Source of the DNA: Paenibacillus borealis
Lineage (GTDB): Bacteria > Bacillota > Bacilli > Paenibacillales > Paenibacillaceae
Assembly: GCF_000758665.1 (NCBI RefSeq)
Contig: NZ_CP009285.1
Coordinates: 1,984,001 to 2,048,000 of the forward strand
Direction of reading: 5' to 3'
DNA: 64,000 nucleotides
Position numbers and translations under genes: made by a program. The number at the start of each line of letters is the position of its first letter. The first letter of the stretch is position 1. Positions 20,076 through 29,849 of the stretch are shown here, one piece after another. The notes below the pieces were generated by a model. The model had not been told where the DNA came from. It was given only the letters and a program-made list of their open reading frames with translations, and searched no databases.

Positions 20076-21179
20076 ATGGCGTATTATTATGATTTTGGAC
20101 CTGACAGCACGGAAGTGAGTAATGGATACACGAAGGTAACGGCGGAGGATCTTTATGCTCCGGAACGTGGATACGGTTTCACTGAGAGTAGTCATGTTTC
20201 TGCACTCAAAAGAGATGAGGAAGCACTGACCGGTGACTTCTGTATTCCGTTTGGCAGCACCTTCCTTGCTGATGTGGCAGACGGAAATTACATTGTCACC
20301 CTAACGGCAGGCGATGCGTATGCGCCAACCCATACTACACTGAAGAGCAACGGGGAGCGTTCTGTCCTGCCGGATATTCATACGGTGGCGGGGCAATATG
20401 CCCGCGAAATGTTTGCCGTGAATGTGCGGGGCGGCCAGCTGAAGCTTAGCTTCGGGGGATTGGCTCCAAGAGTGAACGTGCTGGAGATAGTTCCTTCCAA
20501 AGAACAGGTCACCCTGTTCCTGGCCGGAGATTCCACCGTTACAGACGCAAGCGAGGGCGGCTTTCCGTTCTCCGGCTGGGGGCAGCAGCTGCAGCGGTTC
20601 TTCAAGCATGATGTTGCTGTAGCCAATCATGCAGAGGGCGGCCGCAGCACCAAGAGCTTCATCTCCGAGGGACGGCTTGACGCAATTATGAAGGATATTA
20701 AAGAGGGCGACTATCTGTTCATCCAGTTCGGACATAACGACCAGAAGAATGATGAGGAGCGCCATACCGACCCGTCTACGACGTATGTGGAGTATCTGCG
20801 CAAGTACGTTGAAGCTGCACGCTCCAGACAAGCGACTCCGGTGCTTATTACCTCTGTGCACCGCCGTTACTTTGATGCTTCCGGGAAGCTGACGGATACC
20901 CATGGAGCTTATCTGGATGCGGTGAAGCAATTGGCTGAAGAGGAAGGCATAGTGCTCATCGATTTGGCTGCGAAGAGTAAGCTGTTGTTCGAGGCGGAAG
21001 GGCCTGACGGGACGAAGTCTATCTTCCTCTGGGGTGAGCGGGGAGAGTGGAGCAATTATTCCAGCGGGGTACGGGACAATACCCATTTCCAGGAGCGCGG
21101 CGGGCTTAGAATTGCCGAGCTGGTGGTCCAGGGCATCCGCGAGAATGATCTGCAGACGCTCATTATGTATTTGAGATAG
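20076..21179 (+). CDS. CE12 rhamnogalacturonan acetylesterase, RhgT/YesT-like
   Basis: A protein of about 367 residues. The first 140 residues form a beta-sandwich-like module, followed by an SGNH esterase. The nucleophile serine is in FLAGDSTVTD, the Gly block is GGRSTKSF, the Asn block is QFGHNDQKND and the Asp-His pair is in DNTHFQERG. These match CE12 enzymes that remove acetyl groups from galacturonic acid in rhamnogalacturonan. No signal peptide is seen, consistent with an intracellular pathway. GTGGAGGA lies 12 nt upstream of the ATG, slightly far; a TTG at 20064 is possible but would touch the site. It follows the GH28 gene by 63 nt. Confidence 0.88.
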   Translation: MAYYYDFGPDSTEVSNGYTKVTAEDLYAPERGYGFTESSHVSALKRDEEALTGDFCIPFGSTFLADVADGNYIVTLTAGDAYAPTHTTLKSNGERSVLPDIHTVAGQYAREMFAVNVRGGQLKLSFGGLAPRVNVLEIVPSKEQVTLFLAGDSTVTDASEGGFPFSGWGQQLQRFFKHDVAVANHAEGGRSTKSFISEGRLDAIMKDIKEGDYLFIQFGHNDQKNDEERHTDPSTTYVEYLRKYVEAARSRQATPVLITSVHRRYFDASGKLTDTHGAYLDAVKQLAEEEGIVLIDLAAKSKLLFEAEGPDGTKSIFLWGERGEWSNYSSGVRDNTHFQERGGLRIAELVVQGIRENDLQTLIMYLR

Positions 21180-21226
21180 ACTCTTGCAACGCCAGCTATA
21201 GATATACGACTACGTAGGCGATAAGC

Positions 21227-21703
21227 ATGCCCATACTGGATATGCCATTAGACAAACTTAAAGATTATACGGGCAGCACCCCGAAGCCGGAGGATTTCGA
21301 CCGCTACTTGGAAGAAGCGCTTGAGGAGCTGAGAGGGGGAGAGCCGAATGTGGAACTGTTCCCCGCAGAGTTTCATTCCCCTGTTGCAGACTGCTATCAT
21401 CTCTATCTATTTCACCGGAGTGCGCGGTGCAAGAATTCATGCTAAGTATCTCCGGCCTAAGGAAGCGGGCGGCCCGCATCCTGCGATCCTGCAGTTCCAT
21501 GGATACTCCGGCAATGCCGGCGACTGGTCGGATAAGCTTGCCTTCACCAGTCTGGGCATTTCATCCGCGGGCTCGATGATGCGCCGGAGAATTTGCTGGT
21601 CCGCCATATCTTTCTGGATACGGTTCAATTGGCCTTCGGACATGAGGGCTTGCCGGAGATCAATGATAAGATCTATCAGTTTTTTGATAAAGCCTGGGTT
21701 TGA
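21227..21703 (+). pseudogene. Decayed CE7 acetylxylan esterase / cephalosporin-C deacetylase
   Basis: The opening MPILDMPLDKLKDYTG and PKPEDFDRYLEEALEEL match the start of CE7 esterases. After residue about 60 the reading frame shifts: IYFTGVRGARIHAKYLRP, HPAILQFHGYSGNAGDW and DKLAFTSLGIS are in another frame. A large piece is then missing and the sequence resumes in a third frame as GLDDAPENLLVRHIFLDT. Another deletion follows and the C-terminal end appears as LPEINDKIYQFFDKAW and a stop. The serine nucleophile, catalytic Asp and His regions are gone, so no active enzyme can be made. The start follows the CE12 gene by 47 nt, so it was once part of the operon. Confidence 0.85.
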
Positions 21704-21800
21704 TCAGGTCATTCTGGCGGATTGACACCATTCCGCCGGATGAACCGCATTCCGCTTTAAGCGGATTAATGCCATAATTTCAGCAAAAATACACTCAGCA

Positions 21801-21838
21801 AAGAACGCTGTCCTGCACCGGGAAGCGTTCTTTTTTTT
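21801..21838 (+). terminator. Terminator closing the pectin enzyme operon
   Basis: Arms AAGAACGCT and AGCGTTCTT with a 14-nt loop, followed by a run of T. It ends the enzyme operon just after the CE7 remnant. The remaining roughly 190 nt to the permease gene hold a promoter and no gene. Confidence 0.9.
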
Positions 21839-21919
21839 GCCTTCAAGGATGAGGGAAAGCCCGCCATACCGCGCTGTATAAGGGTTCGGAAATCGGATAA
21901 GCCGCCTGAAATGAGTCTA

Positions 21920-21948
21920 TTGTGCGGGTCTGCACCCCCGGGTATAGT
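21920..21948 (+). promoter_or_regulatory. Sigma-A type promoter for the LplBCA-type importer
   Basis: TTGTGC, a 17-nt spacer and TATAGT lie after the terminator and about 80 nt before the permease start. Spacing is ideal and both boxes have at most two mismatches. Confidence 0.6.
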
Positions 21949-22031
21949 GTGGTTATTCGACCCGGCCGGCAGCACAGGCCAGGGACATTAAGCAGACATA
22001 TACGTCAAGCAACCGTAAGGGAAGGGATGTT

Positions 22032-22994
22032 ATGAACCAGAGTATTGCAGAGTCAAAAACGAAGGGGTTACCGCCGAAGACCATTAAACCGAAGCGGATC
22101 GCGAAGGGGATCTGGAAGGACTATCAATTATATTTGCTGCTGCTGCTTCCAATCGCCTATTTCATTATTTTCAAGTACGTACCGATGTACGGTGCGGGGA
22201 TTGCCTTTCAGGACTATAGCATTTTCAAAGGGGTAAGCGGAAGCGAATGGATCGGGTTCGAAAACTTCAAGGAACTATTCGCTATGAGCCAGTTCTACAC
22301 GGTCGTCCGCAATACGCTGCTGCTGAACCTGCTGGATCTGATTGTTTCCTTTCCGGCACCGATTATTCTGGCACTGATGCTGAATGAGCTCAGAATCGTC
22401 TGGTTCAAAAAGATATCGCAGACCATTCTGTATCTGCCGCATTTTATTTCCTGGATCATCATCGGCGGTCTCGTATACCAAATCTTCTCCAACAAAGGCG
22501 GCCTCGTCAACAATATGATCGTAGCGCTAGGCTTCGATACCGTGCCGTTCCTGACAGAGAAGAATCACTGGCTGCTCGTGTACTTGGGAACTGGAGTCTG
22601 GCAGAGCGCAGGCTGGGGCACAATTATTTATCTGGCTGCACTTACAGGCATCAACAAGGAGCTGTATGAGGCTGCTGAAGTAGACGGAGCCGGCAGATGG
22701 CGGAAGATGTGGAACATCACCCTGCCGGGAATCCGCTCAACCATTGTGGTCATGCTGATTCTGGCCCTCGGCAAAATTATGACCATCGGCTTTGAACGGC
22801 CGTTCGTAATGGGGAATGCGCTGGTCATGGATTACGCGGAGGTAATCAGTACCTTTGTCTATAAAGTGGGTCTTCAATCGGCGCAATTCTCGCTGGCCAC
22901 CGCGATGGGCTTGTTCCAGGCATTGGTCGGACTCGTCTTCGTCATCGGGTCTAATGCGATTGCGAAGAAGATGGGGGAACCCGGGCTATGGTAG
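22032..22994 (+). CDS. LplB-type ABC transporter permease for oligosaccharides
   Basis: A 320-residue inner membrane permease of the carbohydrate type 1 class. The first helix follows KDYQLYLLLLLPIAYFIIF, and the cytoplasmic coupling loop contains EAAEVDGAGRWRKMWNITLPG, the EAA motif that contacts the ATPase. Length and sequence type match LplB/YtcP-family permeases. The start has AAGGGAAGGG upstream. It is followed after 11 nt by the second permease. No ATPase is encoded nearby, which is normal for this class because a shared MsmX-type ATPase serves several importers. The substrate is probably rhamnogalacturonan oligosaccharides, inferred from neighbours. Confidence 0.92.
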   Translation: MNQSIAESKTKGLPPKTIKPKRIAKGIWKDYQLYLLLLLPIAYFIIFKYVPMYGAGIAFQDYSIFKGVSGSEWIGFENFKELFAMSQFYTVVRNTLLLNLLDLIVSFPAPIILALMLNELRIVWFKKISQTILYLPHFISWIIIGGLVYQIFSNKGGLVNNMIVALGFDTVPFLTEKNHWLLVYLGTGVWQSAGWGTIIYLAALTGINKELYEAAEVDGAGRWRKMWNITLPGIRSTIVVMLILALGKIMTIGFERPFVMGNALVMDYAEVISTFVYKVGLQSAQFSLATAMGLFQALVGLVFVIGSNAIAKKMGEPGLW

Positions 22995-23005
22995 GAGGCA
23001 AAGCA

Positions 23006-23884
23006 ATGAATAACAAAATCAGACAAAACCCGCGTCTCTCCGACGTGCTTATCATGATTTTTATCGGAATCACAGTGATTATAAGTATCCTGCCGTTCCT
23101 GAATATTATCGCGGTATCACTGAGCTCGAAGGAAGCGATTATCTCCGACAAAGTGACCATCTTTCCACGGGGCTTCAACATTGAATCCTACAAGCTGGTG
23201 TTCGCGGATATCCGCATGCTGAAGTCGATGGGGCTTACCATCGTGCTGACACTGATCTATACAGTTCTAAGTATGATCATGAGCATATGCGCAGCTTACC
23301 CGCTGACCAAGGACAATCTGAAGGGCCGGTCCTTCTTCTCGATGCTGATCATCTTCACGATGTTCTTCAGCGGCGGGATGATCCCAGAGTACCTGCTGGT
23401 GAAGGAGCTCGGCATGCTGGACAGCTTAACGTCACTCATCGTTCCAGGCATGATCAGCGCCTTCAATCTGATTATCCTGAGGACCTTCTTCACTTCCATT
23501 CCGCCAAGTCTGGAAGAGTCAGCGTATCTTGATGGCAGCTCCCATATCGTCACCTTGACGAAGATTGTTCTTCCGCTGTCACTGCCGGTATTGGCTACAC
23601 TTAGCTTGTTCTATGCGGTCTCCAGATGGAACACCTACATGGATGCACTCTTTTATATTACGAATTCGAATTTGTACCCCATACAGCTGAAGCTGTATCA
23701 GGTTGTTATGAACAGTATGGTAACGGATCTCACGGCGCAGGAAGGAGCCATGCAGACCGAAGTCATTGCCGAAGGCATCAAGGCTGCAAGCATCATGTTT
23801 GCGACCATCCCGATTCTGATTGTGTATCCTTGGCTGCAGCGGTACTTTGTATCCGGCGCCATGGTCGGAGCTGTCAAGGAATAA
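23006..23884 (+). CDS. LplC-type ABC transporter permease for oligosaccharides
   Basis: A 292-residue membrane protein with six predicted helices. The EAA loop is LEESAYLDGSSHIVTLTKIVLPLS, the partner element to that in the preceding permease. The ATG at 23006 has AGGAGGC 7 nt upstream; an earlier ATG at 22988 lacks a site and overlaps the upstream gene. It forms the heterodimeric channel with the gene before it. The 200-nt gap before the binding-protein gene has a strong GC hairpin that may stabilise or separate transcripts. Confidence 0.92.
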   Translation: MNNKIRQNPRLSDVLIMIFIGITVIISILPFLNIIAVSLSSKEAIISDKVTIFPRGFNIESYKLVFADIRMLKSMGLTIVLTLIYTVLSMIMSICAAYPLTKDNLKGRSFFSMLIIFTMFFSGGMIPEYLLVKELGMLDSLTSLIVPGMISAFNLIILRTFFTSIPPSLEESAYLDGSSHIVTLTKIVLPLSLPVLATLSLFYAVSRWNTYMDALFYITNSNLYPIQLKLYQVVMNSMVTDLTAQEGAMQTEVIAEGIKAASIMFATIPILIVYPWLQRYFVSGAMVGAVKE

Positions 23885-23922
23885 GCGGACTGGCCTGCCG
23901 GCCATGAACAGGAATTTATGGG

Positions 23923-23948
23923 ACGGGCCAAGCCAAGGCCCGGCCCGT
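23923..23948 (+). terminator. GC-rich hairpin between permease and binding-protein genes
   Basis: Perfect arms ACGGGCC and GGCCCGT without a T run. It could be an mRNA-processing or attenuating hairpin that lets the binding protein be made in excess over permeases. Termination is not clearly supported. Confidence 0.35.
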
Positions 23949-23995
23949 AAATACACCGCTGTTGTACTTTTTAGAACTAATGTAAGGTTCAAAAA

Positions 23996-24009
23996 TGGAA
24001 GCGATTACA
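23996..24009 (+). promoter_or_regulatory. Possible cre (CcpA) site upstream of the binding-protein gene
   Basis: TGGAAGCGATTACA matches the catabolite-responsive consensus TGWAARCGYTWNCW at all but two positions and is nearly palindromic. It lies 77 nt before the lipoprotein start. Confidence 0.3.
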
Positions 24010-24085
24010 AGCAGAGGTTGATCACTTCGCACTTGCGGAGTTGAAAGACATATAGCACAATATCACAATAAAGGGGAGTACAAAC

Positions 24086-25717
24086 ATGAAAACAAATCAT
24101 AAGAAATGGTTCGCGGCACCTGCAGCGGCATTGCTGCTGGCAGGTATGCTGTCAGGCTGCTCCGGCAATTCAAATGAGGGCTCATCAGCGTCTAATGCAT
24201 CGCCGGCTTCCGGGGGAGAAGCGGCGGCAACGCAGAGCAAGGACCCTGTTACCCTGAAGGTAGAGGTGTTCGACCGCGGTAACGCACCTGCCGGTGCAGG
24301 CCCGGTCACCGATAACTACTGGACACAATGGATCCAGAAGAACTTCGGCGATCCTAACAATATCAAGATGGAATTTGTACCCGTTCCGCGTAATCAGGAA
24401 GTCGATAAGCTGAATGTACTTATGGCCACCGGCGACGCTCCGGATCTTGTCTTCACTTATGACATGAATACCATATATAACTATGTTAAGGATGGCGGTT
24501 TAACAGAAGTCGGCCCGCTGATCGAGGAGAATGGTCCGAACCTGAAAAAGTTTCTGGGTGATGAAGTTCTGGCTTATGGTGTATTCGACGGCAAACAGTA
24601 TACGATTCCTGCCAAACGCCCGCTGCAGTATGCCCAGTCTTCTTATATCCGTAAGGACTGGCTGGATAAGCTGGGCTTGCCGGTTCCAACAACAACCGAT
24701 GAATTCTATGAAACCATGAAAGCGTTTAAAGAGAAAGATCCGGGCCAGGTCGGCAATAAGCTGATTCCATACGATTTCAGCGCCATCGACGGCACGACGA
24801 TTACAAGCCCAATGGTTCTGGTCAACTCGTTCGTGAAGAAGTTAACGGAAGAAGAAACGTATATGTATACGTCAGCCAGCTACATTCCGGAAATTTCGAA
24901 GCCGGGCTACAAGGAAGGTGTTCAATTCCTGAACACCATGAATGCTGAAGGCCTGATTAATTCGGACTTCGCACTGGACAAAGACGGCAAGCAATTTGAA
25001 GGTGATGTAGCCAATGGTTATGTCGGCGCATTCACCGCACTCGCGGCCCATCCCAACCTGATGGCACCGGGCAAGGTGTTCGACACCTTGAAGCAGAATG
25101 TTCCCGGCGCTGAATATGTAGCCATGGACCCGTTCACGGATGAAGAAGGCCAAACACCGAAGTCCATTTACGACCCGATCGGTATGCATATCATGATTCC
25201 CAAGACAAGCAAGCATGCAGCTGAAGCCATCAAGTATCTGGACTGGATGTCTCAGAGCGATGTGCTCTTTACGCTCCAGAACGGGAATGAAGGCGAGCAT
25301 TATACGCTTGAGAACGGATTCCCGGTAGCGATTACATCGGATGAGGCCAAGAAGACATTCTACAACAACACCGACATCGCTATCCTCTCCAATGGTAAAG
25401 ATTTCGGATCAGATGAGAAGAACATCGAAGCTGCAGCGCTTCAGACGCCGGATTATAAAGAGCTGTCGAAGCAGACGATCCTTAACGCCCTCAAGGATGG
25501 ATACACACTGCCGCGCTTTGAGCGTCCGATTGAATCCGAGATCAAATACGGCGATACCTTGAAATCCAAGGCAACTGAAGGTGTTGTGAAAAGTATTGTA
25601 TCGAGCCCGGATAAATTCAGTGAGACTTATGATTCTTATGTGAAGGAATATCTGAAGATCGGCGGCCAGCAGGTACAGGATGAACGTAAGGCTGCCTATG
25701 CCGAAATGAAGAAGTAA
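24086..25717 (+). CDS. LplA-type solute-binding lipoprotein
   Basis: A 543-residue lipoprotein. Residues 1-26 are a signal peptide ending in the lipobox LSGC with Cys as the acylated residue, followed by a Ser/Asn/Gly-rich linker. The mature part is a type 1 extracellular solute-binding protein with many aromatic residues. Length is close to Bacillus subtilis LplA. It is the third gene of the importer and probably captures rhamnogalacturonan oligosaccharides at the cell surface, by context. The start has AAAGGGGAG upstream. A hairpin terminator follows. Confidence 0.9.
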   Translation: MKTNHKKWFAAPAAALLLAGMLSGCSGNSNEGSSASNASPASGGEAAATQSKDPVTLKVEVFDRGNAPAGAGPVTDNYWTQWIQKNFGDPNNIKMEFVPVPRNQEVDKLNVLMATGDAPDLVFTYDMNTIYNYVKDGGLTEVGPLIEENGPNLKKFLGDEVLAYGVFDGKQYTIPAKRPLQYAQSSYIRKDWLDKLGLPVPTTTDEFYETMKAFKEKDPGQVGNKLIPYDFSAIDGTTITSPMVLVNSFVKKLTEEETYMYTSASYIPEISKPGYKEGVQFLNTMNAEGLINSDFALDKDGKQFEGDVANGYVGAFTALAAHPNLMAPGKVFDTLKQNVPGAEYVAMDPFTDEEGQTPKSIYDPIGMHIMIPKTSKHAAEAIKYLDWMSQSDVLFTLQNGNEGEHYTLENGFPVAITSDEAKKTFYNNTDIAILSNGKDFGSDEKNIEAAALQTPDYKELSKQTILNALKDGYTLPRFERPIESEIKYGDTLKSKATEGVVKSIVSSPDKFSETYDSYVKEYLKIGGQQVQDERKAAYAEMKK

Positions 25718-25753
25718 TCAACTCATAATTAAACCATTAATCAAGAAAAGCAA

Positions 25754-25787
25754 CGGCAAGCCCCATATTTTCCCATGGGGTTTGCCG
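25754..25787 (+). terminator. Terminator after the solute-binding lipoprotein gene
   Basis: Arms CGGCAAGCCCCA and TGGGGTTTGCCG pair at every position except one G-T, with a 10-nt loop and a T-containing tail. It lies between the importer and the downstream regulator, so that regulator may be expressed by read-through or its own start. Confidence 0.8.
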
Positions 25788-25818
25788 ATATTTCTATGTA
25801 CAAAGGATGGCGGAGAAA

Positions 25819-28086
25819 ATGAAAGTCAATAACAGCTATATTATGAGGATGCTCCTATCATACCTGCCTATTCTATTCGTCACGATCAGCATTCTGACTT
25901 TTATTTTCTTCTCCATCATGAATCAGTTCAATGTCAGCAACGCCTTGCAGGCTAACCGTCTGACGGCAAAATATGTGGTGAATATGACGGACACCTCGCT
26001 CAAGGCGATTTCCTTCGAAGCGCAAGAAGCTATTGAAACCGGTGGTACACTGCAGCAGTTTCTGGACGAACCGTCAGACCGGGCTCTGAGCTTCGATGCC
26101 TCCAACCTGCTAAGCGCAATGATGGTCCGCTCCGGGCTGATTGATTCCGTCTATTTGTACCGGGCAAGGGATGGCATGGTGCTCGATCAGAGCACGATAC
26201 GGCCTCTGGGCCAATTTCCGGACCAGAATTATGTGCGGACAGCGCTGGATCAGGCCTATACCGGAGTCTGGTCCTCACCGCGGCTGAAGCAGAGTGAAGG
26301 GACGGACGAGCTTTCCAAAGTGAACGTGACTTCCCTTGGCTTCAAGATTCCCCGCAATTCCGGCAGTCTCGGCTATCTGATTATTAATGTGAAGACCGCT
26401 TCACTGAACTCGTATATCGGTCAGGCCATCGACCGTACGATTACCGAAGCGCAAATCTATGATAATAAGGGACAGGCATTCTTCGGGGAGAATGCCTCGC
26501 TCTCTGCGAAGAGCAGGCTAAGTGTAGATATTGAATCGGATTATACGGGCTGGACGTACCGGGTAGGGATCAAGGGCGGCCAGCTGCTGAGCTTCCTGTT
26601 CCATGGAAGCACAGTCTGGATCATGCTGGGTCTGGGGGTTATCGCCTTTGCCATTGGAACGACATTCTACGTCACCCGGCGTAATTATAGACCCATTGAG
26701 ACCATTCTGCACCGGATCGAGCGGTTCTCGCAGGCCGTCATGCCTGCGGATTCCAAAGAGAAGGAGAATGAGTTCGCCTTCATTGATCAGGCCATAGAGC
26801 GTTTAATTACGAATAATATGGCGTTTCAGGAGCAGCAGGAGGAGCATCTGGTCATCCGCAGGCAGCAGTTTCTGCAGACGCTGCTCAAGGGCGAATATGA
26901 GGATGACCGGGAGACCTGGGAGCAGGAGCGGCAGCATTTCGGTCTTGCCGGGGGCCAATATATCGTTGGCCTGCTGGAGATGGATCATTATGTGGATTTC
27001 GCGCTGAAATACAGCCCGGGCGATCAATCCCTGTTCAAGTTCATTACCAGCAGCGTTGCGGTGGAAGTCTCCCAGCAGAGCGGCCTGCGGGTCGTTGCCG
27101 AATGGATGACGAAGAACCAGCTGGTGCTTCTCCTTATCGAGGAGCACGGCGGACCGCTGGAGCATCATATGCTGCAGATTGCCGAGCAGATCCGCTCCTG
27201 GGTGGAAGGTCACCTGAAATTCACGGTGACCATTGGTATCGGCACAGCGGTGGACAACGAACCGGCAATTGCCGTTTCCTTCGATGAGGCGGCGGCTGCC
27301 GTCAGCCGCAAAGTCTCGCTTGGCCTCAACCGGGTGATTGATTCGGTGGAGGTGAAGGAGAATAAGGACGGGGAATGGTTCGCTTATCTGGAGATGATCC
27401 GCTCGATGGTCCGCCAGATCCGCATGTCCGAAGCTGAATGGCTGTCTGAGCTGAAACGGCTGTTTGGCGAAATGGCGGTGTATCATCTCCGCAAGGAAGA
27501 TGTGGAGCGTCTGCTGCATTATTTTATTTTCCACCTGGAATATGAACTGGAGCGGATGCTTCCCGAAATTACGGAGCCTTGGGTTCAGGAAGTGAAGCCG
27601 GGCCTGTTGACCTCTGTCGAGCAGTCGGATACGCTGGCACAGCTGGAAGGAGACTTCCTGGAAATCATCAGCGGCTTGTCGGCCCGGATTACGGAGCTCT
27701 CACAGAGCCGGCGCCATAATGGCCTGATGCGGGAAATCCGTGATTATGTCGCACAGCAGTACATGGACCCTAACCTGTCGCTTACGCTGCTTAGTGAGAA
27801 GTTCCAGATCAGCCCGAAATATCTGAGCCAGCTGTTCAAAGAAAGCATCGGCCAGAACTTCAGTGATTTCCTGATTGGCCTGCGGATCGAACACGCCAAG
27901 AAAAGCCTCTGGGAAACCGATGAAACGGTGCAGGACATTTCCAATACGCTGGGCTACGCGAATCCAACCTCTTTTATCCGGGTGTTCAAACGAATCGTGG
28001 GGGTATCTCCGGGACAATACCGGGAGTCCAGGGCGGGGGCCGTTTCCGGACAGTCTAATGAAGATGAAGGGATGCCGGATAAGTAA
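25819..28086 (+). CDS. Transmembrane AraC-type regulator, YesN/YtdP-like
   Basis: A 755-residue one-component sensor-regulator. One helix (about 8-35) and a second (about 265-292) flank an extracellular domain of about 230 residues of the dCache type. A cytoplasmic linker follows, then a C-terminal AraC DNA-binding domain (about 640-740) with LSLTLLSEKFQISPKYLSQL and GYANPTSFIRVFKRIVGVSP. Such proteins sense extracellular sugars or binding proteins and activate adjacent polysaccharide genes. I chose the ATG at 25819; an ATG at 25807 is only a nucleotide after its putative AAAGG site. It sits between the importer and a GH43 gene, its likely targets. Confidence 0.88.
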   Translation: MKVNNSYIMRMLLSYLPILFVTISILTFIFFSIMNQFNVSNALQANRLTAKYVVNMTDTSLKAISFEAQEAIETGGTLQQFLDEPSDRALSFDASNLLSAMMVRSGLIDSVYLYRARDGMVLDQSTIRPLGQFPDQNYVRTALDQAYTGVWSSPRLKQSEGTDELSKVNVTSLGFKIPRNSGSLGYLIINVKTASLNSYIGQAIDRTITEAQIYDNKGQAFFGENASLSAKSRLSVDIESDYTGWTYRVGIKGGQLLSFLFHGSTVWIMLGLGVIAFAIGTTFYVTRRNYRPIETILHRIERFSQAVMPADSKEKENEFAFIDQAIERLITNNMAFQEQQEEHLVIRRQQFLQTLLKGEYEDDRETWEQERQHFGLAGGQYIVGLLEMDHYVDFALKYSPGDQSLFKFITSSVAVEVSQQSGLRVVAEWMTKNQLVLLLIEEHGGPLEHHMLQIAEQIRSWVEGHLKFTVTIGIGTAVDNEPAIAVSFDEAAAAVSRKVSLGLNRVIDSVEVKENKDGEWFAYLEMIRSMVRQIRMSEAEWLSELKRLFGEMAVYHLRKEDVERLLHYFIFHLEYELERMLPEITEPWVQEVKPGLLTSVEQSDTLAQLEGDFLEIISGLSARITELSQSRRHNGLMREIRDYVAQQYMDPNLSLTLLSEKFQISPKYLSQLFKESIGQNFSDFLIGLRIEHAKKSLWETDETVQDISNTLGYANPTSFIRVFKRIVGVSPGQYRESRAGAVSGQSNEDEGMPDK

Positions 28087-28233
28087 TTCATAAGGGCATG
28101 AAGGTTGAGGTAACTGCGGGCAATGTCCAGATCCTCCTAATCGGGTGACTTGAATATTAAGGTTCGGTATAGCTGTTTCCATCTACAATAAGAGAAACGT
28201 TACAGTACAAGAAAATGGACAGGAGCGCGGCTA

Positions 28234-29757
28234 ATGCAATATACCAACCCCGTAATACCCGGATTTCATCCCGATCCCAGCATCTGCCGGGCAGGTGACG
28301 ATTATTATCTGGTAACCAGCACATTTGAATATTATCCGGGAGTCCCAATATTTCACAGCAGGGATCTTGTCCATTGGCGTCAGATCGGACACTGTCTTAC
28401 AACAGTAGAACAGCTGCCTCTGGGGAATGCAGGAAGCTCCGGGGGAATATACGCACCAACAATCCGTTATCATGACGGCTGGTTCTATATGGTGACTACC
28501 AATGTAAGCGCAATGGGGAATTTCTTCGTCAAAACCCGGAACCCGGAGGGTCCCTGGTCGCAGCCGTACCCTGTTGCGCAGAGCGGCATCGATCCCTCCC
28601 TGCTATTTGATGAGGACCGCCGCGTATACTTTCAGTCCGCCCGGGACGGTGAGCAGGGGAACGGAATCTACCAGTGTGAGATTGATATCGAAACCGGGAG
28701 CATGCTGACAGAGAGCGTGCTGATCTGGAAGGGCACCGGCGGTGCTTATCCCGAAGCTCCACATGTCTACCGGATTAACGGCTGGTATTATTTGATGATC
28801 GCCGAAGGCGGAACAGAATACGGGCATATGGAGACGGTTGCCAGGAGCAAACAGCCCTACGGACCTTATGAAACCTGTCCGCATAATCCTATTCTGTCCA
28901 ACCGCAGTATGCAGAGCAGCATACATGCCACGGGCCATGCCGACCTGATCGAGGCGCAGGACGGCAGCTGGTGGGCGGTGTGCCTGGGGATCAGACCGGT
29001 GTCCTATCCGATGGGACATCATTTGGGCCGGGAAACCTTTCTGGCACCTGTGACCTGGACGGCTGAGGGCTGGCCGGTGATCGGGAATGGCAGCCACATC
29101 GAAGCTGTCATGAATTCGCCGGAGCTGCCGGAGGTCCGGTGGCCGGAGAAACCTGTACGGGACCACTTCGACGACACCCGGCTTGGGCTGGATTGGACTT
29201 TTTTGCGCAATCCAGTTGCAGGAAGCTGGTCGCTCCAGGAACGGCCGGGGAGTCTGGTGCTGCACGGTCATCAGGCCACGCTGAATGAAGCTGCCGCGCC
29301 TGCTTTTGTAGGCCGCCGGCTTAGTCATTTCACAGCCATTATAGCAGCAGAGCTGGATTATGAGCCGCAGCATGAAGGAGAAGAAGCAGGATTGACCGTG
29401 TACAAGAACGAGAGGCATCATTATGATCTTGCCGTACGGTCTGTGAACGGGCGCAGATTAGTTATTTTCCGGCGGACCGTTGGCTCCCTGCTAGTGGAAC
29501 ACACAGAAGAGTGTCCTGCCGGACCGGTGGTGCTGAGCATCCATGCGCACCCTGATAAGATTGCAGCATCAGTTCAGTCTGGGGAGTCAGCGGTGATCGA
29601 AATGGGCTGGGGAGAGACGCATTATCTCAGTACAGAAATTGCAGGCGGATTTACAGGAGTGTTTGTTGCCATGTATGCGACCTCCATTACGGGGCAAGCC
29701 GCTCTGGCGTCGTTTGACTGGTTCGATTATGAGCCGCTGGAGAATTCGGGGGTATAG
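28234..29757 (+). CDS. GH43 family glycosidase (xylosidase/arabinofuranosidase type)
   Basis: A 507-residue two-domain enzyme with no signal peptide. The N-terminal five-bladed propeller (about 1-300) holds the GH43 triad: base Asp in GFHPDPSICR, pKa-modulating Asp in SGIDPSLLF and acid Glu in GAYPEAPHVY. A C-terminal beta-sandwich (about 310-500) is typical of XynB-like beta-xylosidases and some alpha-arabinofuranosidases. Within a rhamnogalacturonan locus it may trim arabinose from side chains; substrate choice cannot be read from sequence. The start has AGGAG 9 nt upstream. A paralogue lies at 45141-46631 on the other strand. Confidence 0.88.
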   Translation: MQYTNPVIPGFHPDPSICRAGDDYYLVTSTFEYYPGVPIFHSRDLVHWRQIGHCLTTVEQLPLGNAGSSGGIYAPTIRYHDGWFYMVTTNVSAMGNFFVKTRNPEGPWSQPYPVAQSGIDPSLLFDEDRRVYFQSARDGEQGNGIYQCEIDIETGSMLTESVLIWKGTGGAYPEAPHVYRINGWYYLMIAEGGTEYGHMETVARSKQPYGPYETCPHNPILSNRSMQSSIHATGHADLIEAQDGSWWAVCLGIRPVSYPMGHHLGRETFLAPVTWTAEGWPVIGNGSHIEAVMNSPELPEVRWPEKPVRDHFDDTRLGLDWTFLRNPVAGSWSLQERPGSLVLHGHQATLNEAAAPAFVGRRLSHFTAIIAAELDYEPQHEGEEAGLTVYKNERHHYDLAVRSVNGRRLVIFRRTVGSLLVEHTEECPAGPVVLSIHAHPDKIAASVQSGESAVIEMGWGETHYLSTEIAGGFTGVFVAMYATSITGQAALASFDWFDYEPLENSGV

Positions 29758-29849
29758 AGTATGGAGCAGCGGTTCATGCAGATCTGTTGTATGGCCCGCT
29801 GCAACTGCTGGCCTGGCGGCAGCATCACCCGTCCCCGCTAGGATTTAAA

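Noticed and set aside
28190..28205. cre-like site GAAACGTTACAG before the GH43 gene
   Set aside because: Three or more mismatches to the consensus on either strand.
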